NCBI GenBank assembly: GCA_030220185.1
Contig: JASPKZ010009915.1
Span: forward strand, 55,403-119,402
DNA length: 64,000 bases
Source of the DNA: Diploptera punctata
Taxonomy: Eukaryota > Arthropoda > Insecta > Blattodea > Blaberidae
Reading direction: 5' to 3'
How positions within the stretch are numbered: the stretch's first letter is position 1; each line of letters starts with the position of its first letter. Shown piece after piece: positions 55,637 through 64,000 of this stretch. A model generated the notes under the pieces. It saw only the letters and a list, made by a program, of their open reading frames with translations. It had not been told where the DNA came from and did no database searches. A program made the translations under genes and the position numbers.

Positions 55637-56883
55637 TCATGTTATCTCAACCTCGAACCGCTATTTATTGTAGCTGCCCAAATTCCTTATGATTTTGGGC
55701 GATTCTTCGGTGCATAAATGCTAATATTTAATGATGAAATGTCAAACAATCACATGTCCCGTAGCTCTTCAGCAAACGGGACCAATCAAATTTAACTTTC
55801 CCTTTTAATCTTGTAACTTTTACGTTATATTTTATCGATTTGTTTATCTTTTTAACACTGTGGAAGGTAAAATATATCTTGATTGCTCTACCGATATGAC
55901 TAAATAAATATAATCATGTGTAAAGTATTTTACTCTCTCATTCTATCTGTCTCTTTTTCTCTCTCACACACATTCTTTCTCTCTGTCTCCTGGTCTCTAT
56001 GCTTTGTCTGGAAAAATATTCAAGAAGTGCAGAGGTGTACAGTTATGTTAACCTATCACTCATTCAAAAACGTCCCCATACTACTGTAATCCATTTCGTT
56101 TCACTTGATTTCATCTGCCACTATATATGAGACCTTTAGAGCCAAAGTGGTGTAACTCCGCTATTTAAAAAATCAGCGTTAGTGCTAGAAATAAATTCTG
56201 GATATGTAAAACTACCTGCAGGAATAGTGGTGTAACTCTTAGATCCCCAAAGCGCTCCACAAATTGCACCAGAAGTTACATGCAGTCAGCAGTGCTATCT
56301 ATCTGTCGATAGCGAAAAGTGGTGTAACTCCAGTCACTCTTTTTGTTCCAGTGTCATGAAAGCGACTTGCTACTAATTGTACGTATATTCCACAAATGCA
56401 AAAAATGTAGAGCACCAACAGCAAAACACATTGTATTATAAAGCGATAGTCTACATGCACAGGACGAAACCGGAACTGAAATATGGTATTAAATGTATTG
56501 GGCCTAGTTTTGAATGAAGGCATCAACTTTCAAACCATTGATCAAACGTTTATTATCAGTGGACATTCCAATCATCCGAACGACTCAAACTTTAGCACAA
56601 TTGAATTGTACAGTAAGACTCATTAGATATCTGCCATTCTGACTGATTTCTAGTTATCACGAAAGCAAGAAAAAAGAATCCTCTCCATCTTACTGCGATA
56701 TCTGGCAAAGAGTTTTTGCGAAGAAAATATTTAAAGAACCATTACTATGAGAAAGTTTGATGAAGAAAACCATCCAATTTCATGGCTAAGGATGCGCTGG
56801 ATCAGGTATCGGAAATTAAATCCATTTACAATCTTTTGCTAGGAGAACATGTCTGATCATCTTTCTTTTTTTCAAACAATATG
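55637..56883. other. No gene; three spaced copies of GTGGTGTAACTC
   Basis: Right flank of the satellite. GTGGTGTAACTC occurs at about 56148, 56228 and 56320 within otherwise unalike sequence. A CT-rich simple stretch covers 55930-56000. No coding domain found. Confidence 0.45.
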
Positions 56884-56985
56884 TTAATGACAATAATGAA
56901 CGCCAGATGAAATTAGGGGACCGTTTGGGCCTTAACGTTTTCTAACATTTGTCGTATAGATGAGGGGAAACCCCGGAAAACTGCT
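56884..56985 (-). mobile_element. SINE family A internal fragment
   Basis: The minus strand shares GGGGTTTCCCCTCATCTATA-type body, ACAAATGTTAGAAAACG and CATCTGGCG with the SINE at 57549. Neither end is present. Confidence 0.5.
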
Positions 56986-56994
56986 CACTACAAC

Positions 56995-57460
56995 AGAGGC
57001 TCGTTGTAACGACCACCAATGTCGTTGCACTCATTGTACCAACGAATCATATTCCGGTACACTCGTTCCATTATACCTGGTTCTCGTTAATCTCTTGTGC
57101 AAGACCGTAACTCATGCCAACAGTTCTTTCTCGATATCTGTGGGAGTCTGGAACACCATACTCTTCACATGATCCCACAAGAAATAGGCCATGTGGGGGC
57201 CATGCAATAGGAGAATCCCGACCTCTCATCTTTGCACAAAACTTCAGTTAAGATGTCCCCGAACGTCATCTGCAAAGTGCGGCGGTGCGCCATCGTGCTG
57301 AAACCACAGTTCCTGATGGAAATTCAATTGCAGGATTAACATCACGGTGCAAATAGGCGATCTTCTAATGTCATGTACTGCCTATCCGGTAACAAAACAA
57401 CGCCGGCAAATCTGACATATTTTAATGGCTGCAGCGCGGAAATAGTACTTTTCTGGACAT
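56995..57460 (-). pseudogene. mariner-like transposase C-terminal fragment
   Basis: The minus strand reads RQYMTLEDRLF, LNFHQELWFQHDGAPPHFAD (second catalytic Asp in HDGAPPH), then, after a frameshift, HGPHMAYFLWDHVKSMVFQT and PTDIEKELLA. This order is that of the mariner-like family with a DUF4817-type N-terminus seen at 27760-28805. The first catalytic region is missing and the third Asp site is degraded. Stops are present. Confidence 0.72.
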
Positions 57461-57548
57461 GGGTATTGCCTACATAGTTCCCCGTACTAGCTCTAGAAAT
57501 TTGTAATCTGAATATCCGAACATCTGTATAATGAGTAGATTACCATCC

Positions 57549-57845
57549 GCTGTGGTCTCGAGGTAGCGTGCTGCCTTGTCACGCAGCGGGTCCGGCTTCG
57601 ATTGCCGGTCGGGACAAACTTCCTGGGTGAAGCTTTTTCCTCACCTGTAAGACAAATGTCAAGAACCATTGAGGCCCAAAATGTCGGCTAACATCATCTG
57701 GCCATCATCATTTTCATTATCATCATCCCACGGTGTGGAAAGCAAAGGGAAACTACCACACCTATAATTTCCTAGTAAATCTGCAGAGCATAGCACGAAA
57801 ATGCTATGATGCGGTGAAGGACGAGCCCTAGGGCAGAACACATTA
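57549..57845 (+). mobile_element. tRNA-derived SINE (family A), most complete plus-strand copy
   Basis: Head: GTGGTCTCGAGGTAGCGTGC (box A region) and CCGGCTTCGATTGCCGG (box B), which could form the T arm of a tRNA. Body: GACAAACTTCCTGGGTGAAG, TTTTTCCTCACCTGTAAGAC, AACATCATCTGG, GTGGTAG-type linker and the 3' block AGCATAGCACGAAAATGC, ending CCCTAGGGCAGAAC. No long A tail. It defines the family used to classify the fragments listed elsewhere. Confidence 0.8.
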
Positions 57846-58763
57846 CTTTAGAACAGTGAGTAGAATCGATGAAGATTTAATAAAAAAAAATAAAATTGCT
57901 CATGAGGGCAACCTCAACAGCTATATACCATCGGAATTCCATAAAATTACATCCGTTTGTCCATTTTCTTTTGTTTGCGCAATGGCTTATAACAAGATGC
58001 ATTTAACAATAGAGTTGGTTCAGCAATAACTTTTTATTCATATCTGGAGTTCCGGATTCAAATCGCGGTAACGACGAACTTTAGTGACCTTTTTTCATGT
58101 TTTTTTGAGTTATCAATGTTAGAACTGCATTACTAATTTCTTCATATTCACCATCTCACATCATTAATTCAGTTACGTAAATACACTGAACCCACTGGAA
58201 TTAACCAGAATATTACATATGCATATCGCTTTAAATCTTAAAGTGTCCATAAATGCTTATGAAGTAAAGATTACCCATACCCAAATGTAATCCGAATAAA
58301 AGAGTGGACCGTAAAATAATTCCAAGACGCGACAGGTCTTGGCCTACCATCCGGCTGTTGGCCTCAAATCCGCACATTTTAATAATATAGCTAGACGATC
58401 ATTAAGCATGTATAGGGGTGATACGTCGTTAGCATGTAGGTCCCTCAGCCATTATAGCTGGTTTTATTAATTAATTGCACCTACTCAAATTATTCGTGAT
58501 GCCGGGTGAACAACGGTTCTATACTGGTATATATTTCATGAGAGATTTTCTTCCCCCATGAGATCTAGAGTCAGGGCAAGTCCCGCAGTTATTCGCTAAG
58601 GCAAAATGCATTAAAATGCCGCAGGTTGTGTGGAGCCGTAGTTGTTAAATAAATAACTACAAAATAATTTAACACAAAATAGGCAAAACGACAATAATGT
58701 AAAACAATATAATTTTTATGTAAAATTGGAGGCTTTCACGGCAGGAGTTTTAATTGCTGCTGG
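57846..58763. other. No gene recognised
   Basis: AT-rich non-coding sequence; a CCGGATTCAAATCGCGG string at about 58052 resembles a box B but has no partner. Confidence 0.4.
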
Positions 58764-58878
58764 GTTTGTCTTTCGGGCTAAAAGGCCGTGGGCTGGTTTT
58801 CTTAAAACTCAACGTTTCGTCTATTATAGTTGAGTTTTAAGAAAACCAGCCCACGGCCATTTAGCCCGAAAGGCAAAC
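58764..58878. mobile_element. Foldback element, 50-bp arms
   Basis: Left arm 58764-58813 and right arm 58829-58878 are nearly exact complements (GGCTGGTTTTCTTAAAACTC against GAGTTTTAAGAAAACCAGCC) around a 15-bp loop. The left flank contains GGAGGCTTTCACGGCAGGAG, which is not repeated on the right. One arm has a one- or two-base difference near GGCCGTGGG. Confidence 0.75.
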
Positions 58879-59086
58879 TCAATTGGAATATAATTTGTAA
58901 TTTAATATCTTCATAGAAATTTACCTGTCGTTTTACCCATTGAATGTATCAGTTTATAATGATCTTCATCACTTATGGCTCATTTCTTTCTTCTTCTAAT
59001 AATAATTATAAATTATAAATTGTAAAAGTCAAAATATTAACATAAAATGTACAATAGATGTATCCACCTTCGTCCCGCTAGGGGAT

Positions 59087-60290
59087 ATGTATGCTTCGTC
59101 AGTGGAAAATTTCTTAGCCAATAGTGGATATAAAATCTCTGTTATAATAATAGCAAAACGAATACAACGAATTACTGAAGTAACACTAGCAGAAGAACAA
59201 AACGGGTTCCGAAAAAGGAAGATCTTGTACCGATGGAGTATTTGTCCTGAATCACATAATAAACAAAAGACAAGAAAAAACCTAGAAACACATTTGTTAT
59301 ATATAGACTTCGATAAAGCATTTGATCGAGTAAACAGGGAAATGTTTTGGAATATCCTAAAAGAAAAAGGCCTCCCTATTCAGATTATAGAAACTGTTAA
59401 GTGCTTGTACTATGGAACAAATATTTGTAATGACTCTCAGTTGACTAAAAATAAGATTTTTTTTCAAATAAACCAAGGAGTACGACAAGGGTGTTCACCT
59501 TCACCTATATTATTTAATATTTATATGGAAGATATGCTAAAAGAATGGAAGAAGGTCTTAACTAATGAAGGAATATTAATTCATAATAAAGATAAAATAA
59601 ATGCTTTATTATTCGCTTACGATATTGTACTTTTAGCAGAATCTGAAAATGAGCTCCAAATGTTAGCATATAAATTTAAATTAATAGCCAATACATATAA
59701 TTGTAAAATATAAATAAATAAGTCAAAAGTAATGGAATTTATTGGTAAATATGGAATTTGATCAAAAATGGTACTGGATAACAAAATAATGGAACAAATA
59801 TCACATTTCCAATATTTAGGATGTGATATAACTTATAGAGAAAATAAAGATATAGAAAATAAAGTAAATAAATTTCAGGCTATTTGTGGAACCATAAAAA
59901 GAACCTTAGGTCGGAAAACAAGGAAAGATACGAAACTATAATTATATAAAACATTGGCTGTTCCTTTGATGTTGTACGGAAGTGAAAATTGGATAATGAA
60001 ATCAAGGGATAAAAGCAGGATACATACTGCGGAAATGCTATTTTTACGTAATGTGAAAGGATGCATAAGAGCGGATAGTATAAGGAATGCAACTATACGA
60101 CAATAATTAAATATATATAAAATTGAAGATAAAATCAGCGAAAATAATAAGAAATGGATAGAACACTTAATGAGAATGAAGAACGAAAGAACCTTCCTGT
60201 ATAATCCCAGAGGAACAAGAGATGTTGGCCGACCACGTAGAAGATGGACTCCACTTTTAACTTCGCCGGAACAGGCTGCATAGCCTAAAC
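59087..60290 (+). pseudogene. LINE family 6: RT to C-terminal tail, catalytic motif mutated
   Basis: The frame 59087-59713 carries EEQNGFRKRK, LLYIDFDKAFDRVNREMF (palm Asp), INQGVRQGCSPSPILFNIYM and LLFAYDIVLLAES, where the usual Ala-Asp-Asp is Ala-Tyr-Asp. In other frames follow HFQYLGCDITYRENKD, LYKTLAVPLMLYGSENWIMK, HLMRMKNERTFLYNP and RGTRDVGRPRRRWTP. It ends near 60290 in a CGAAGAAGTAGAAGAAG tail. No endonuclease is present; frameshifts near 59713, 59940 and 60105. The RT would be inactive from the Tyr substitution alone. Confidence 0.85.
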
Positions 60291-60414
60291 CTTGTACTAG
60301 ACGAAGAAGTAGAAGAAGTTATAAATACACTGCACATCTTAGAGAGGAACATGTGGTTGGTACATCGCCTCGATGCGACATCTAGTAGGAAACTAAGGTA
60401 TTACTCTGATTAAT

Positions 60415-60610
60415 GAAGGTCGGTTAAATTTTGCTCAGAGGTATTTTATTCAGACTTGAGGGTTTTACGAGTCCGAAAATATTAAGACTGGAGGCCTACG
60501 GCTTAAAGTCCCTCCCGTAACATATATCCCTTGGATTTTTTCATCCTAAAATCAGCCGGGTTTGTATCCGCGAACCTCGGGACTATAGGTAAGTAACACA
60601 ACTAATAAAC
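60415..60610 (-). mobile_element. tRNA-derived SINE (family B)
   Basis: On the minus strand: CCGAGGTTCGCGGATACAAA (box B region), TTTTAGGATGAAAAAATCCA, GGGAGGGACTTTAAGCC and CAAGTCTGAATAAAATAC, in the same order as 46029-46258. Confidence 0.65.
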
Positions 60611-60803
60611 CCGCGAGTGATAAAATTCACAATAAGTTTACTATATTAAGGCAAAAATGCCATTTTCTTCCACTGAACCCCAGTCAAAAATATAATAATG
60701 CAAAATTACACATATTTACCATAGTAAAATATAACTAAGGAAAATTCAAATGCGGATCTGTTTAATACTAACAAAACAAATATAAATAAGATAAGAAAAT
60801 ATA

Positions 60804-60889
60804 ATTAACTAACTAACTCACTGCCACTATCACACCCATAGGTTTATGGCCGCGCAGACATAAGCTCTCCATACATCCCTACACTCAGC
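60804..60889 (-). mobile_element. 86-bp LINE family 1 tail with target-site duplication
   Basis: Contains only the LINE terminus: plus-strand TTAACTAACTAACTCACTGC (tail), then GTTTATGGCCGCGCAGACAT. Flanked by AAGATAAGAAAATATA (60788-60803) and AAGATAATAAAATATA (60890-60905), 15 of 16 identical. Confidence 0.8.
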
Positions 60890-60905
60890 AAGATAATAAA
60901 ATATA

Positions 60906-61290
60906 GCGTTATAAATTGTAGATAGTATCCAAAATTATAATTTACATCTTATAGATGAATTTGAAGAAGGGATAAAGTCAGAAACAGCACAATTAGAGAA
61001 ATTATGCAAGTTGAAAATAACATATTGGGAAAAATAGAAGAAAAACGTTTGAAATGATATGGACACCTCATAAGAATGGAAGAAGAAAGAATACCAAAGA
61101 AGATCCTCAATTGGAAAGCTAATGGAAGAAGTGGAAGATGCAAGCCTAGAGAACGATGGATGGATGTAGTGAAGAGAAGTATGGAAGCTAGAGATTTGAG
61201 GGAGAAAGATGCTTTAGACAGGAACCTCTGGCGACAAATCACTTTGGGTTCATGGAGAAACACTGCATTGTGGAATATTCCTAAATAAAG
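60906..61290 (+). pseudogene. LINE C-terminal tail remnant
   Basis: Frames give VENNILGKIEEKRLK, YGHLIRMEEERIPKKI and GRSGRCKPRERWMDVVKRSM, ending at a stop at 61286-61288. The order matches the tail of the LINEs at 43656-43838 and 60130-60270. Upstream domains are absent. Confidence 0.7.
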
Positions 61291-62124
61291 AAAAGGTGAA
61301 TTTTATATGTAGCCCAACATACGAAAGCTGAATACATTTCTTATTTAGGCAGCAATTTCATTAAGTGGATGCTGAATATATGAGTCAATTGAGATTTAAT
61401 AATGAGATTGATCGACAGTCCCTGATATGACACGGAGTGAGTGCAATGCTGCAAACATAGACATCTAGAAAGATTCAGAACAAAACATAGAAATAAAGTG
61501 GATTAAATATATGTAAAGATTGAGCAGCATTAGGGAGTGATGAATAAAGAACGGAAAGTTAGAGATTGGGAATCGATGTTGGACACTCGAGCGGAGTGGT
61601 TTCACTTTAATTGCAAGTTGCAATAAGCAACGTTTAGGGTCCCGACACGTACTGGGCATTAGGAGTGTTCCCATATGGGGCACGTAGATGCCATTACTAG
61701 TGGCCCAAGAGACTCACAGTCCTTGTGTATCTGTATGTGTGTGTGTGTGTGTGTATAATGAGAATGGAAGAAATGTATATAACATGAGCACCTGATTCCT
61801 ACTTGACATAAATTTGTGACTGTAGTGATTATAAAAATATATTTACTCTTAATAACATTAAAGCAATACTAATGACACTGATAGTAAGTATACTGTCAAT
61901 ATTTTAAAATATCATAAAAATACAATTATATACAGAGTTACGAACAAGAACTGAGCGCAAAGTGAAAATTTGAATTAGATAAGTGCAACTAGACCGAAAT
62001 GTTATAAAACTCTTCAATCAATGAATAACATGAAGTGTAAATGAATCACACTACACAATTGTAACTTTCTATAGGATCATTCTGGAAGAACGTGCAAAAA
62101 TTAAACAGGTCTTATGGGATTCTC
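61291..62124. other. No gene; short (GT)n at 61738-61754
   Basis: AT-rich sequence with one GT dinucleotide run. Nothing else assigned. Confidence 0.4.
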
Positions 62125-62865
62125 TACTATTTGTGACTATTTAATCATGCCCCAAATGGGAGTCAATGACCAATCACGTTTCAATGATTTCTGTTTACAA
62201 CCAATCAGAGTCGTGTTTCACGAAATATTTATCAGTGTTAGGATTATCATATATTAAACAAAGCTCCTCCTTTTTAATATTCTGAACAGGTCTGACCGTT
62301 ATTTTGCAGTGACTGAGCCTATAACAAATACGGCTACCAGATTGTATATAATAGTGCTTACATGTCAACATTTGTAGCAATTGATTATACCACCAAAAAA
62401 AGAAACCACTGTTTGCACTTTCTTAAATGTATTTTTTCCCAGGTAATAATCGAGAAAAATATAATTGTCATATTTACATCATACGACATCAAAAATGAAT
62501 TAATATACAGATTGATGTGTTTCATTTTTTCTCCACTAGAGAGCATTCTTACAATATTGCGTTCCTTTGGCAATAAATAGTATGATCTGGTTGCAGTGAT
62601 AAACAAAAAAGAAGCAGTAGAAGCGTACCTATCGTTTCTCATTTGTTTTCAAACATCGCCGTTTACATTAAATATATAAATATTTTAAAATAACTATAGT
62701 TAAATAATGATTTGTGAGTAAACAGCTTAATTTTATTCGTTAAATAGTCCTAACAAATGCCACTCTTGATTTCCAAATTCTCTAGATAAATTCACTCCTC
62801 ACTTCGTGAGTCGTGAATTTATCGATAATTTGGAAATCACTCGTGGCATTACTTATGATAATGAA
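62125..62865 (+). repeat. Dispersed ~0.7-kb repeat, copy 2, without LINE insertions
   Basis: Matches the three segments of copy 1 at 49040-51411. It has about 210 bp (about 62350-62560) absent from copy 1 between TTGTATATA and ATTGCGTTCC. The terminal hairpin is better preserved (CCACTCTTGATTTCCAAATT against AATTTGGAAATCACTCGTGG). It ends in ATTACTTATGA and is followed by unrelated sequence, not satellite. Confidence 0.85.
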
Positions 62866-63765
62866 CCTAGTATCCGAGAAGCTACCTTATGGTGATGTGG
62901 GAGTAAACGTATCTTTCACATTTCTGCCTAGTCTTTTTTATTTACATTATTTATCAATTAATTGCAAGTACCATCACTGACATAATTAATTACATTTTGT
63001 ATCTTACAAAACGTTCTCAAATAGACGGCCACCAACCTCAATACAAGCATGACATAGGCGTACAATATTCTAATTGCACCGTGACAAATATGCCAGATGT
63101 GTTTCGAGTCATAACACATATATCTACATTCCTGATAATTATATTCCATGTCCGTTTCCACTGGAGTCTCAAACACCCTAGGAAATATTCAAGGGGAGTC
63201 AGGTCGTATCCTGCATCATGACTTCCATGTCATCAGGTTCATCCTTGCAGAAAATAAAATATGTAGTGCATACAAATAAACAGAAGAGAACACCTAAATG
63301 TATACGCACGTTAATTGTAAATCAGATGGAAACAGAAATTCTAGAAAATGTGATAGCTAAATTTTCTTCCAAATCTATATAGGTTGGTTTCTCGGTCCCT
63401 AGGTTTCTTATCTTAAATTTCCCAGGGTAGCACCCCCTATTTCCTGTTTGATATTTTATCGCTCTTGCAGAATCACTCTGAATAGAGTTGCCTTAAATAC
63501 ATTATGAAGCCAACCGGTGGTCAGGAGAGTATTATACGACACATAGGAAGGTTTACCTCCAATCATAGCAGCATCGTTGCTGCGTCGCACGGACGTAGAT
63601 ACTAACCATGTATAGTCAGAAACAAATAGCTTACTTAGTAGACTGTCCTGCACTCCTCGATGCCACAGACTCACATTTAGCGAGTGTAACCGGGATGATA
63701 CTGCAGTAGTTCGCACATCAACCACAAACGAATCAGGCGAATTTTCCGCTGTATCTGATAGCAAA
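62866..63765. other. No gene recognised
   Basis: The minus strand around 63000-63180 encodes QECRYMCYDSKHIWHI, faintly like a mariner C-terminus, but no catalytic motif accompanies it. The rest is unassigned. Confidence 0.35.
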
Positions 63766-63769
63766 TTCG

Positions 63770-64000
63770 GAAAGTTACAAGAAACGCTAATAAGTAATGT
63801 TTGTTAATAATTAAACGACAAGTTATAACGAGGATTATTAAGTAATGATTCTTATTGTTCAATCGGCACGTTATAATCAACATTAATAAGCAACGTTTCT
63901 TACGATGAGTCGGCATTTTGTAAGGAATATTAATAAGTATTATTTCTTACTGACGAATCGGACAGGTATAGGCAAGTAATAAGCAACAATAATAAGTAAT
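63770..64000. repeat. Degenerate ~47-bp tandem repeat, running off the window
   Basis: About five units of the form TATAA ... TTAATAAGTAATGTTTCTTA ... GAATCGGCA recur near 63775, 63820, 63867, 63914 and 63962. Identity between units is roughly 70 percent. The array may continue beyond 64000. Confidence 0.7.

Noticed and set aside
51368..55717. Several frames of 63-130 codons reading TYDNHRGGQSTNQNNSDTWS-type repeats
   Set aside because: They are read-throughs of the 73-bp satellite. The period is not divisible by 3, so frames close after a few units, and no start or splice context supports them.
62958..63221. mariner C-terminal fragment
   Set aside because: The resemblance is confined to a few residues and no catalytic motif or terminal repeat was found, so it is mentioned only in the gap entry.

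Overview
This 64 kb window looks like intergenic DNA from a large, AT-rich, repeat-laden animal genome, almost certainly an insect. The transposon families, the abundant tRNA-derived SINEs and the (TTAG)n-tailed LINEs would fit a cockroach or another polyneopteran, but that is inference from family resemblance and no species marker is present. I found no convincing host protein-coding gene, no rRNA and no clearly functional tRNA. Almost every protein-like segment is a decayed transposon.

Layout, left to right. At 0.1-4 kb a LINE 3' end abuts a piggyBac-like relic bounded by TTAA, which holds a Tc1-like element. At 4-10 kb there are a LINE tail, a foldback element, a piggyBac N-terminal relic and two copies of a composite repeat carrying a LINE tail. 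At 10-13 kb lie SINEs and a Tc1/mariner relic whose C-terminal coding end is tandemly duplicated. At 15.7-22 kb there are a foldback element and two degenerate minus-strand LINEs. At 22.7-24.5 kb there is a BED-finger hAT relic. At 26.5-27 kb there are tRNA-like cassettes, one inside perfect inverted repeats. At 27.8-28.8 kb there is a mariner relic, then a 42-bp minisatellite (29.6-30.3 kb) and an inverted Penelope-like pair (30.6-32.7 kb). At 34.3-37.9 kb a near-complete LINE sits inside a palindromic MITE with a 12-bp target-site duplication. At 38-48 kb come SINEs, MITEs, a second Tc1-like element with paired terminal repeats, a perfect 200-bp palindrome, and a mariner relic nested in a LINE tail. 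At 49-51.4 kb a dispersed repeat carries two LINE insertions. At 51.4-55.6 kb there is a satellite of about 58 copies of a 73-bp monomer, part of it organised as 11-monomer blocks. At 56-64 kb are more mariner, SINE and LINE remains, and a second, LINE-free copy of the dispersed repeat at 62.1-62.9 kb.

The genes do not form a pathway. The value of the window is its insertion record: several insertions can be ordered because the empty target, or the two halves of the target, can be read. The observations most worth follow-up are the 73-bp satellite that starts at the terminal hairpin of a dispersed repeat, the tRNA-like cassettes with inverted-repeat ends, and the very short LINE tails flanked by target-site duplications.

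LINE family numbers below are local labels: family 1 has a (TTAG)n tail (about 34.5, 49, 13, 32.7, 39-41, 46.7 kb); family 2 has a GATGAT tail (43 and 11.8 kb); family 3 is at 16.6-19 kb; family 4 at 19.9-21.9 kb; family 5 at 50.3 kb; family 6 at 59 kb. All motif calls and repeat comparisons were made by eye.
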